Shown one piece after another: positions 45,247 through 51,558 of a DNA stretch of 64,000 bases; position 1 is the stretch's first letter, and the number at the start of each line of letters is the position of its first letter. The notes under the pieces were generated by a model. That model was not told the DNA's origin and did not search any database. It was given only the letters and a program-made list of their open reading frames with translations. The stretch comes from Kocuria salsicia (GTDB lineage: Bacteria; Actinomycetota; Actinomycetes; Actinomycetales; Micrococcaceae), in contig NZ_VELE01000001.1 of NCBI RefSeq assembly GCF_007681555.1, positions 372,001 to 436,000 of the forward strand, given 5' to 3'. The translations under genes and the position numbers were made by a program.

Positions 45247-45928
45247 ACGACGACTGCGAGAAGCCCAGACCACCCTCGAACAGGCCACCCAGGCACACCA
45301 GAGCGCCGCGGCCGCGTTCTCCGCCCTCGAAGATCGGGCAGTGGCTGGCGAAACCGTGGACCCCCTGGAACTGGCCGGCGCCCAAGGAGACGCCGGGATC
45401 AAGGCCAAGCGGGTCCAGCGTGCCCAGACCTCCGTTGACGCCGAACAGGCCACCGTGGTCAAGGAGAAGGCCCAAGCCCGCCACCGTGAGCTCGTAGAGG
45501 CCGCGCAGGCCACCCAGGTGGACCTCAGTACCGCCGAGGTGCGTACGGCCATGGAGGACCTTTTGCGGCGCGCCTACGCGGCCTCCGACGCGTGGTCTGA
45601 GATGCGGGCCGCGGTCCGGGCCGAGCATGGGGAGATCCCCTTCTATGGACCCGGCAACACGGCACCAGACGGGGTGAAGTCCCCCACCCTGGTCAAGCTC
45701 GACGGAGTGGGTTACCCGGACCCAGATCCTTACCGCCTCGCCCGTGACCTGCGCGAGCTGGCGGACTGGGTGTTCGAGGATGTGGGCATGGAGCGTGCCC
45801 GTGCGCGGCCCGCCGGTCAGGAGGTACCCGTGTCGTGGCAGGCGCGTGCTGTGGAGGCCGGGGTCGAAGCGGCGCGTGAGGACCAGCGGCGGTGCACACC
45901 GGAACCAACCCCAGACGCGGCCGCGTAG
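45230..45928 (+). CDS. Coiled-coil island protein of unknown function
   Basis: Protein of 232 residues. The first ~110 residues are a long charged helix rich in Ala, Glu, Gln and Arg (RAERRLREAQTTLEQATQAH), predicted coiled coil. The remainder is mixed, with DGVKSPTLVKLDGVGYPDPD and another helix (LARDLRELADWVFEDVGMER). It ends in front of a hairpin. No enzymatic motif seen. Confidence 0.6.
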   Translation: MSTRAERRLREAQTTLEQATQAHQSAAAAFSALEDRAVAGETVDPLELAGAQGDAGIKAKRVQRAQTSVDAEQATVVKEKAQARHRELVEAAQATQVDLSTAEVRTAMEDLLRRAYAASDAWSEMRAAVRAEHGEIPFYGPGNTAPDGVKSPTLVKLDGVGYPDPDPYRLARDLRELADWVFEDVGMERARARPAGQEVPVSWQARAVEAGVEAAREDQRRCTPEPTPDAAA

Positions 45929-45952
45929 GACCAGCAGCAGGACGAACACCCC

Positions 45953-45984
45953 GGTGGGCGGGGTTGGGACAGGGCCCGCCCACC
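45953..45984 (+). terminator. Terminator hairpin inside the island
   Basis: Ten-bp inverted repeat GGTGGGCGGG / CCCGCCCACC with a 12-base loop, 25 bp after the coiled-coil gene and before a small ORF. Confidence 0.55.
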
Positions 45985-46006
45985 GAGAGGTTGAGAGGAT
46001 GAGGGC

Positions 46007-46183
46007 ATGGACGATGTGAGGGAGACGTTCGCGGGCATGGCCCCGGACGACGCGGACCGGGCGGTGGACGCGCTCGCGAGCATGTTGGCCGCGCTGCCTG
46101 CTGACGATGCGGACCCTGTGGACCGAGCGACCCGCGCTGGGGTGGAGGGTTTCGTGATGGGCTACCGCGCAAAACATACATAA
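46007..46183 (+). CDS. Small acidic island protein
   Basis: Open frame of 58 codons (MDDVRETFAGMAPDDADRAV then DALASMLAALPADDADPVDR and on), strongly acidic and Ala/Asp-rich, with GAGGATGAGGG upstream. Its stop codon lies inside the 28-bp dyad before the resolvase gene. Not recognised; such acidic small proteins can act as DNA mimics, but there is no direct evidence for that here. Confidence 0.45.
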   Translation: MDDVRETFAGMAPDDADRAVDALASMLAALPADDADPVDRATRAGVEGFVMGYRAKHT

Positions 46184-46202
46184 AGGGTTCCCTTTGTGTA
46201 TG
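46175..46202. repeat. 28-bp dyad, candidate recombinase site or operator
   Basis: CATACATAAAGGG and CCCTTTGTGTATG are inverted copies (12 of 13 matching) around a central TT. Length and asymmetric centre resemble resolvase/invertase crossover sites. The dyad overlaps the probable -10 box TATGAT (46199-46204) of the resolvase gene, so binding would also repress that gene. Confidence 0.6.
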
Positions 46203-46204
46203 AT
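46199..46204 (+). promoter_or_regulatory. -10 box of the resolvase gene
   Basis: TATGAT lies 6 bp before the ATG at 46211, implying a leaderless mRNA. Confidence 0.5.
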
Positions 46205-46210
46205 CAGGGC

Positions 46211-46843
46211 ATGACCACCCCCCGTCTGCACGTCATCGGCTACGTCCGCGTCTCCACCAGCAAGCAGGATATTGGCCCTGAGGTGCAGATCGCCGCCCTC
46301 CGAGCCGAAGCGGACCGGCTGGGCTGGGAGCTCGACCTGCGACGCGAGAACGCGGCGAGCGCCAAGACACTCAAGAACCGCCCAGTGCTCGCCCAAGCCC
46401 TCGCGGACCTCAAAGCCGGGAAAGCTGATGCGCTCGCCGTGTCCAAGCTCGACCGACTCTCCCGCTCCGTCGCCGACTTCGCCGGTCTGCTCGAGACCGC
46501 AACCCGGCAGCACTGGGCGTTGATCTGTTTGGACCTGGGGATCGACACGTCCACCATCACTGGCGCCGCCATGGCACAGGTCACCTGCACGTTCGCGGAG
46601 ATGGAGCGGAAGAAGATCGCCGAACGGACCCGTGACGGCATGGCCAAGATCAAAGCCACCACCGGCAAGCACATGGGCCGCCCGTCTGCGCTCCCCCAGG
46701 CCACTGTGGACCGGATCCACCGCGAGCGCGCCGCTGGTCTGTCCTACGCCAAGATCGCCGCGGCCCTCAACGATGAGAGCATCCCCACCGCCACCGGGCG
46801 CACCTGGCACGCGTCCACCGTGCGGCAGGTACTGAGCCGGTAA
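46211..46843 (+). CDS. Small serine recombinase (resolvase/invertase family)
   Basis: Protein of 210 residues. The catalytic domain has IGYVRVSTSKQD with nucleophile Ser15, KLDRLSRSVADF and TIFAEMERKKIAERT-like CTFAEMERKKIAERTRDGM; the C-terminal helix-turn-helix is GLSYAKIAAALNDESIPTATG. It is the size of Tn3-type resolvases and DNA invertases, not of the large integrases. It could resolve multimers of the excised circle or invert a segment. Its own candidate site lies directly upstream. An ATG at 46196 is possible but lies inside the promoter dyad. Confidence 0.88.
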   Translation: MTTPRLHVIGYVRVSTSKQDIGPEVQIAALRAEADRLGWELDLRRENAASAKTLKNRPVLAQALADLKAGKADALAVSKLDRLSRSVADFAGLLETATRQHWALICLDLGIDTSTITGAAMAQVTCTFAEMERKKIAERTRDGMAKIKATTGKHMGRPSALPQATVDRIHRERAAGLSYAKIAAALNDESIPTATGRTWHASTVRQVLSR

Positions 46844-46853
46844 GAGCATCTAC

Positions 46854-46982
46854 GTGCAGGTCTCGGCGAACACCGCCCAGGACGCGGCGGTCATCAAGGC
46901 CGAACTGGAGCGGTTCTTGGCTCAGCGGGAGCGCCGGGCGGCAAACCGGCACGGTACCCGTGAGCTGCGGGGCACGCACTGA
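46854..46982 (+). CDS. Short ORF, possible gene fragment
   Basis: Open frame of 42 codons from a GTG: VQVSANTAQDAAVIKAELER then FLAQRERRAANRHGTRELRG. One amphipathic helix and a basic tail. No good ribosome binding site; it may be the end of a lost gene. A hairpin follows. Confidence 0.3.
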   Translation: MQVSANTAQDAAVIKAELERFLAQRERRAANRHGTRELRGTH

Positions 46983-46994
46983 CCCCCAGGTAAC

Positions 46995-47033
46995 ATTCCC
47001 GCCCCAACCTGTATCAGGCTCTGGGGCGGGAAT
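46995..47033 (+). terminator. Terminator after the resolvase unit
   Basis: Twelve-bp inverted repeat ATTCCCGCCCCA / TGGGGCGGGAAT with a 15-base loop that itself contains a short CCTG/CAGG pair. Confidence 0.6.
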
Positions 47034-47072
47034 ACTTAGCGGAAGCAACCCCCATTGCTAAGGACCCCCCCC

Positions 47073-47501
47073 ATGCGCCACATCACGCGCCGTAACGCCC
47101 TCATCGCCAGCCTTTGGGCCCTCGTGGCCGTCGCCGTCATCATGACCTGGACGATGATCCAGAACGATATGAACGAGCAGAAGGGCAAGGAATGGATGGC
47201 CGGCTACCAGCAGTCCCTTGCCAGCAACGCGGGCGCGAGCTCGTGGGAGAACGCGTGTGCGGAGACGTCGCTCTCCTGGGTGTGCGGCATGAAGTCCATG
47301 ACAGCTACGGCGCCCGGCGAGATCACCGTGGAGACCGGGCTTGAGGACTCCGACAGTCAGGACGGGTGGCGGTACGCGCACACTCTCGCGGACCCGGATT
47401 GGACCGACAACAACCCGGCCACGGGTGTAGTCATCGTGGACCGGCACGGTGTCGAGCACTTCTATTCCAAGCGGAAGCTGGACCAGGGGTACGGCGGGTA
47501 A
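47073..47501 (+). CDS. Membrane-anchored island protein of unknown function
   Basis: Protein of 142 residues with one N-terminal membrane segment (ALIASLWALVAVAVIMTWTMI, residues ~9-29) and a basic MRHITRR start, so the rest is exported and anchored. The outer part contains two cysteines (ENACAETSLSWVCG) that could form a disulfide, and ends VVIVDRHGVEHFYSKRKLDQ. TAAGGA lies upstream. It is the first of three consecutive secreted proteins near the right end of the island. Confidence 0.6.
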   Translation: MRHITRRNALIASLWALVAVAVIMTWTMIQNDMNEQKGKEWMAGYQQSLASNAGASSWENACAETSLSWVCGMKSMTATAPGEITVETGLEDSDSQDGWRYAHTLADPDWTDNNPATGVVIVDRHGVEHFYSKRKLDQGYGG

Positions 47502-47561
47502 TCCCCCGCGGTCCCAGAGACCATGCCAAAACTCGACTGAACCGAACCTAGGAGCACCCCC

Positions 47562-48113
47562 ATGCGCCGTTACACCATCCCCCTCACCGTCGTCGCCGCA
47601 TCCTTCGTCCTGACCGGGTGCGCCGCCTTCACTCCCGAGGCCGCCCCTACGGTCACGGTCACTGCGACCCCGAGTGAAAGCTACGTCCACACCGGGGAAA
47701 CGATGTCCGAGCAGGACGCCCAAGGGGAGGCTCCGGCCGCGGACGCCACCCAGGCGGCCGAGGAGCCTGCGGCAACCCAGGTTCCCGCGTGGGATCCTAA
47801 CCACAGGGGGCCCTCAGCCTCCGTGGACGAGTACCTGCGGGCCGATCTGCCGCATCTGTACAACCCGAACACACCGATCACGAAGATCGGTGTTGAGGAC
47901 GACGATGTGATCATTGACTTCAAGCTGCCAATGGGGGCCAATGCCACCACCAACTATGCGGGCCCCATGGTCAAGGAGGTCGCAGACGCCCTCCGTCAGC
48001 ACACGGATGATCCGAACATCGCGGCACTCGACCTCGTGGCGGTCCGCACCTCAGACGGGGGCACTGCAGCGATGGGGCAGGTGACTCCGCATCCTCAGTG
48101 TGCCGGCTGCTGA
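47562..48113 (+). CDS. Island lipoprotein of unknown function
   Basis: Lipoprotein of 183 residues. The signal MRRYTIPLTVVAASFVLTGC gives a lipidated Cys20. A Thr/Ala/Glu/Pro-rich stalk (to about residue 80) leads to a folded part (SASVDEYLRADLPHLYNPNT, ITKIGVEDDDVIIDFKLPMG) and a C-terminal PQCAGC pair. AGGAGC precedes the ATG. Its leader is nearly the same as that of the next gene, suggesting duplication. No family recognised; surface exclusion of competing elements is one possibility, unproven. Confidence 0.65.
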   Translation: MRRYTIPLTVVAASFVLTGCAAFTPEAAPTVTVTATPSESYVHTGETMSEQDAQGEAPAADATQAAEEPAATQVPAWDPNHRGPSASVDEYLRADLPHLYNPNTPITKIGVEDDDVIIDFKLPMGANATTNYAGPMVKEVADALRQHTDDPNIAALDLVAVRTSDGGTAAMGQVTPHPQCAGC

Positions 48114-48175
48114 AGTACCTGCAGCCCTGGCATCGTCCCCCGCATCCCAGCCGATCCCCACCAGGAGACCAATCC

Positions 48176-48796
48176 ATGCGTCGTTACATCGTCCCTCTAG
48201 CCCTCCTAACGCTCGCTTTGAGCGGGTGCGGCTCAAACGAGACCGCCCCTGCCGAATCGCCCAGTAGCGCGTCCAGCAGTCCGAGCGCTTCCCCGACTGA
48301 CACGGCGAGCGCCACGCCCACTGCCACTGCGACCGCGAGCGCCTCTGAGAGCGGGGAGCCCTCAGAGGCGGCGCCGAGCGATGAACCGACGGGAGGGTCC
48401 GAAGGGTCAGGCAGCGCGATCGGCGGCCCCCCGGCGGACCAGGATGGGCAAACGACGAGTTTGAATGAGTTTCTCGCCAGTGGAGGCAAGTGCGCGTCGG
48501 ATTACTTCCCAGCCGGCCCTCTGACGGACGAGGCCATGGCGGATGTCCAGGACTACTGCGCCTCCCAGGAGAGCGCTGACAACAGCACTGAGTCCAACGG
48601 GCACCAGCGCCCCGAGGCCGACGAGAACGGCTACGTGGGACCCTCCGAGGAGTACTACAGCTATGAGGGGTACGTGGAACCTGGCTTCGAGTACCAGGTC
48701 GGGTCGGAGTGCTTCGAGCCCTCTCTGGGGCGTTGCAAGACCAGCGGCGAGATCCAGTCGGAGTACATGGCGGAACAGAACGACGGCACCCCGTAG
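48176..48796 (+). CDS. Island lipoprotein of unknown function
   Basis: Lipoprotein of 206 residues. The signal MRRYIVPLALLTLALSGC gives Cys18, followed by a long Ser/Thr/Ala/Glu stalk (residues 20-85) and a C-terminal domain with several cysteines (GGKCASDYF, QDYCASQ, SECFEPSLGRCKTSGE). The ATG has AGGAGA. It shares its leader and layout with the previous lipoprotein, but the mature domains differ. A hairpin follows. Confidence 0.65.
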   Translation: MRRYIVPLALLTLALSGCGSNETAPAESPSSASSSPSASPTDTASATPTATATASASESGEPSEAAPSDEPTGGSEGSGSAIGGPPADQDGQTTSLNEFLASGGKCASDYFPAGPLTDEAMADVQDYCASQESADNSTESNGHQRPEADENGYVGPSEEYYSYEGYVEPGFEYQVGSECFEPSLGRCKTSGEIQSEYMAEQNDGTP

Positions 48797-48819
48797 CCCC
48801 GTCTCCCTGGCATGAAGAA

Positions 48820-48848
48820 GCGGCCCTCAGCGTGATGCTGAGGGCCGC
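48820..48848. terminator. Bidirectional terminator near the right end of the island
   Basis: Perfect 12-bp inverted repeat GCGGCCCTCAGC / GCTGAGGGCCGC with loop GTGAT and CTCTCTT after it, between the lipoprotein gene and the convergent last island gene. Confidence 0.75.
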
Positions 48849-48892
48849 TCTCTTATCCCCTGGTGTCCCCTGTTACTTGGCTACCCACCGGA

Positions 48893-49567
48893 TCAGTAGC
48901 TGGCCTGCTCCGGGTGGTCCTCGAGCAGACGGTCGAGCTCCTCGCCGAGGCGCTGGTGGAACGCCACCAGGTTGTTCACTGGGTGCCCGGGGCCGTCCAC
49001 TTTCCGGTCCTCGATTCGCAGGGCAAGTTGCACCCCGTGCTCCGGGGACCACACCCGGGTGAGGATGAACTCGGACTCAAGGCGCTTGCCGTCCGGCCCG
49101 TCCACGTCGGTGTCCAGCATCGTCTCGAAGTGGCCGTAGTCTTCGCCGATCTCACTGGCGGCGCCGGGTTCCATTCCCGTGTCTGGTCCGCCGAAGGGGC
49201 ACGCCCGGGCGAGGGCGACCACGTAGACCCCTTCCCGGCCGTCCACGGGCTGCCAGTTCTCGTCGCTGAGGATCTTGTCGCGGGTGGTTTCTCCGTCACC
49301 CTGGAACCATTGGCGGCGGCGCGCCTCGAGGGCGCGGCTCACGGCAGTTCGCTCGCGGTCCGTGGCGTCCTTCATGGAGTAGGCGGAGATGGTGTGACTG
49401 GTGGAGTCATAGAGCATCCCCCCGTAAATCCAGAGGTAGTCGCCGTTCCAGGCCTGGTGCAGGTGGCTGGTGGGCCCGGGTGTGATGCCAAGGGTCCAGG
49501 TTTTGAACTTGGGGCATGCTTTGATCTCGGCGGGGGTGGGGATCTGGGATTCGGTGCGGTTGCTCAT
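48893..49567 (-). CDS. Island protein of unknown function beside attR
   Basis: Soluble protein of 224 residues, the only confidently called gene on the minus strand in the right half of the island. Features: WNGDYLWIYGGMLYDSTSHT and a C-terminal amphipathic helix (LVAFHQRLGEELDRLLEDHP). There is no signal peptide. I do not recognise it. Genes at this position, read inward from an attachment site, are often accessory (defence or regulation) genes, but the sequence gives no direct sign of that. Confidence 0.6.
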   Translation of the reverse strand: MSNRTESQIPTPAEIKACPKFKTWTLGITPGPTSHLHQAWNGDYLWIYGGMLYDSTSHTISAYSMKDATDRERTAVSRALEARRRQWFQGDGETTRDKILSDENWQPVDGREGVYVVALARACPFGGPDTGMEPGAASEIGEDYGHFETMLDTDVDGPDGKRLESEFILTRVWSPEHGVQLALRIEDRKVDGPGHPVNNLVAFHQRLGEELDRLLEDHPEQASY

Positions 49568-49624
49568 GGTGCTCGCCCTTCTTGGGTCCGGTGAGGTCGT
49601 TGTGACCTCCTGACACCAAGAAAC

Positions 49625-49660
49625 CTAAACGCGTTTTACGCAGGACCGTTGAGCCAGATC
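49625..49660. other. attR junction of the integrated island
   Basis: Right boundary, centred on GG at 49643-49644. To the left is island DNA (GCGTTTTACGCA); to the right is tadA coding DNA (ACCGTTGAGCCAG). Joined to the left junction at GG it gives the tadA codons N-G-P-A-E-V-Y without a break. Confidence 0.85.
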
Positions 49661-49923
49661 TCCTCGACCTCGGGATCGTCCAGGTACGGCTGCAGCGGCC
49701 CGTAGCCCGCGACGAGGTCCAGCACGGTCTTGCGCGCGGCCTCCAGGTCCTGGATCCGGGGCAGCCCGGCCTGCGCGGAGCGGACGTCGTACTCGGCCAC
49801 GACCGCGGCCACGATCCGGCGCGTGGGTTCGACCTCGTGCAACGGGTCCAGCCCGGTACGCCGGATCTGTTCGCGGACGTCCGCCTCGATCAGTCCGATC
49901 GCGTCCTCGACAACGGTGGCCAT
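49636..49923 (-). pseudogene. tadA: tadA (cpaF) pilus ATPase, 5' part, interrupted by island
   Basis: First 94 codons of the ATPase plus one island-derived codon and stop: MATVVEDAIGLIEADVREQI ... VEEIWLNGPA. This is the N-terminal helical part that precedes the EVYVARGG strand found at the other end of the island. Translation stops at TAA (49636-49638) contributed by the island. The ATG follows GGGGGAG, a good ribosome binding site. The short product should be non-functional. Confidence 0.88.
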
Positions 49924-50228
49924 GGCTCCCCCTGGGGTTCCCCCGAACCCGTTACTGGCTGGTCAACTCTGGAGGGAACGCTAGGGGAAATTTCCGGCCG
50001 CGAACACGGCCCGGGGCCCGATCTGTGGATAACCCGTCATGACCTGCGCCGATGCCCGCAGCACGACGCGTCATGCTCGGACGCAGAATGCATCCTCATG
50101 CAACGTGACACCCACCACCCACTGGTCGAGGGAACGGGAACACCTTGCCCCTCCGGCCACAAGACGGGGACTGCCGAAGGCAGGGTGATGCGCGGTGCTC
50201 CGAACCACAGTGGAGCACGTGCGGAAGG
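49924..50228. other. Gap upstream of tadA
   Basis: 305 bp without a gene. It must hold the tad operon promoter; TTGACC at about 49957-49962 (minus strand) is a possible -35 box, but no matching -10 was found. One perfect DnaA-box sequence (TGTGGATAA, 50024-50032) is present, alone and probably fortuitous. Confidence 0.35.
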
Positions 50229-50744
50229 TCAGACGGCCGTGGAACCCCCGCGAGCGGCGTCGTCGCCGGGGGCAGCGGTGGCGGGACGCTCGACGGACAC
50301 GTCCGGGCCCGCGGGCCCCACGTGGGGTGCCTCGGCGGGACGCTGCAGCGGGGAGGCCGCTGCGAAGGTGAGCACGGAGGCGCGCTCGGTGTGGGCGCCG
50401 TCGGGCTCCCACGGCTTCTCGGCCTCGGCAATGGCGATGTGCCGGGCGAGTCGCGTGATGTTGACCTCCTCGACGCGGCGGCGCTGGGCGGCGCTGTACT
50501 GGGAGACCATGAACAGCACCACGAGCGCGTAGAGCACGAGGTCCGTGCCACGGCCGATCCCCAGCAGGCGGGCCACCTGCGTGACCAGGTCCGGCACGAG
50601 GATCGAGACGGCGGCGAAGAGGAAGAAGGCGACCGCTCCCAGACGGCGGATGGCCTGGTGCTTGGCGTTGGCGCCGCCGCGCACCAGGGTGAGCGCGCCG
50701 TAGGCCACGCCCAGGATGAGAACGATCTGAACCACGATGGTCAT
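50229..50744 (-). CDS. DUF2304-type membrane protein
   Basis: Protein of 171 residues with three hydrophobic segments in the first ~95 residues (IVVQIVLILGVAYGALTLV, LGAVAFFLFAAVSILVP, LVLYALVVLFMVSQYS), then RRRVEEVNITRLARHIAIAEAE, typical of DUF2304. A long Ala/Pro tail follows. DUF2304 genes commonly pair with GT2 dolichol-phosphate-mannose-type synthases, as here (12-bp gap), and probably help anchor or regulate the transferase. Confidence 0.8.
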   Translation of the reverse strand: MTIVVQIVLILGVAYGALTLVRGGANAKHQAIRRLGAVAFFLFAAVSILVPDLVTQVARLLGIGRGTDLVLYALVVLFMVSQYSAAQRRRVEEVNITRLARHIAIAEAEKPWEPDGAHTERASVLTFAAASPLQRPAEAPHVGPAGPDVSVERPATAAPGDDAARGGSTAV

Positions 50745-50756
50745 TGCAGTGCCCCG

Positions 50757-51431
50757 TTACTTCACGAACAGTTCGGCCAGGATGTTCACGCCGTTGAGCA
50801 GGGACTGGCCCTTGCCGCGCGAGTAGTCCGTGTAGATGATCTCCACGGGGTGCTCCACCCAATTGGGCTGGATCTCCGCGAACCGGTTCACGATCTCGGA
50901 GGCGTGCGCCATGCGGTTCTGCTTCAGGTGCAGCTTGCCGAGCGTGTCCCGGTTGATGGCCCGCAGGCCGTTGTGCGCGTCCGAGAGGTCCATGCCGCTC
51001 GTGAACTTGGACACGAACGCCGCCGTGCGCAGCACGAGTCGCTTCAAGGAGGACACCTGTGTGCGGTCGTCAAGGAACCGCGACCCCAGGACCACCTCGG
51101 CCTCGCCGCTGCGGATGCGCTGAACCATGTCGTACGCATCGATCACGCGGTGCTGGCCGTCCGAGTCGAACGTCACCACGCAGTCCATCTCCGGATCCTG
51201 CAGCGCGTACTCGAAACCCGTCTGCAACGCCGCACCCTGCCCCAGGTTGATCGGGTGCTGGACCACCACGGCCCCTGCGTCCCGACAGATCTGCGCGGAG
51301 TCGTCCCGGGAGCCGTCGTCCACGCAGACCACGTGCGGGAAGGTCTTCCGGAGACTCTCCAGGACCTCTCCCACCACTTGGGCCTCGTTGTACACGGGCA
51401 TCACTATCCAGGCTCGACTCACACCCCTCAT
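50757..51431 (-). CDS. GT2 glycosyltransferase
   Basis: Transferase of 224 residues, GT-A fold. Nucleotide-sugar binding block AWIVMPVYNEAQVVGEVLESL and CVDDGSRDDS, the DXD-type metal motif TFDSDGQHR, and GSRFLDDRTQVSSLKR. Resembles polyprenyl-phosphate mannose/glucose synthases but without membrane anchors; the neighbouring DUF2304 protein may supply them. Likely moves a sugar to a lipid carrier at the inner membrane for later use by the large membrane protein encoded divergently. Confidence 0.85.
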   Translation of the reverse strand: MRGVSRAWIVMPVYNEAQVVGEVLESLRKTFPHVVCVDDGSRDDSAQICRDAGAVVVQHPINLGQGAALQTGFEYALQDPEMDCVVTFDSDGQHRVIDAYDMVQRIRSGEAEVVLGSRFLDDRTQVSSLKRLVLRTAAFVSKFTSGMDLSDAHNGLRAINRDTLGKLHLKQNRMAHASEIVNRFAEIQPNWVEHPVEIIYTDYSRGKGQSLLNGVNILAELFVK

Positions 51432-51558
51432 TGTTCCACAGTCGGCTGGGGACCTCCGGCGCGCAGGCGGGGCCCGCAGGTCGCGGGGGTGGGCGCCGGG
51501 CGGTCCACTAAACTTCCCACAGACCCTCCCGCCTTCCCCGTCTGGAGCCCTGGATCCC

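Larger units (their letters stand above)
36355..49644 (+). mobile_element. 13.3-kb serine-integrase genomic island inserted in tadA
   Basis: The element is bounded by the two halves of tadA. It holds a large serine integrase beside attL, a probable replication module (small protein, primase-polymerase, RepA-like ATPase, CTGACT repeat array), cargo genes ppk2 and cynS, an IS3 remnant, a run of small unknown genes, a resolvase and secreted proteins. I see no capsid, tail, terminase, lysis or conjugation (FtsK/TraB or relaxase) genes. It is best described as a satellite-like integrative element or integrated plasmid needing helper functions for transfer. Gene order is mostly rightward. Confidence 0.88.

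Noticed and set aside
36355-49644. Prophage or conjugative element
   Set aside because: No capsid, portal, terminase, tail, lysis, relaxase or FtsK/TraB-type transfer genes are visible, so the element is called a satellite-like island instead.
50024-50032. Perfect DnaA box
   Set aside because: A single copy with no neighbours and no dnaA/dnaN genes; it is not an origin of replication.
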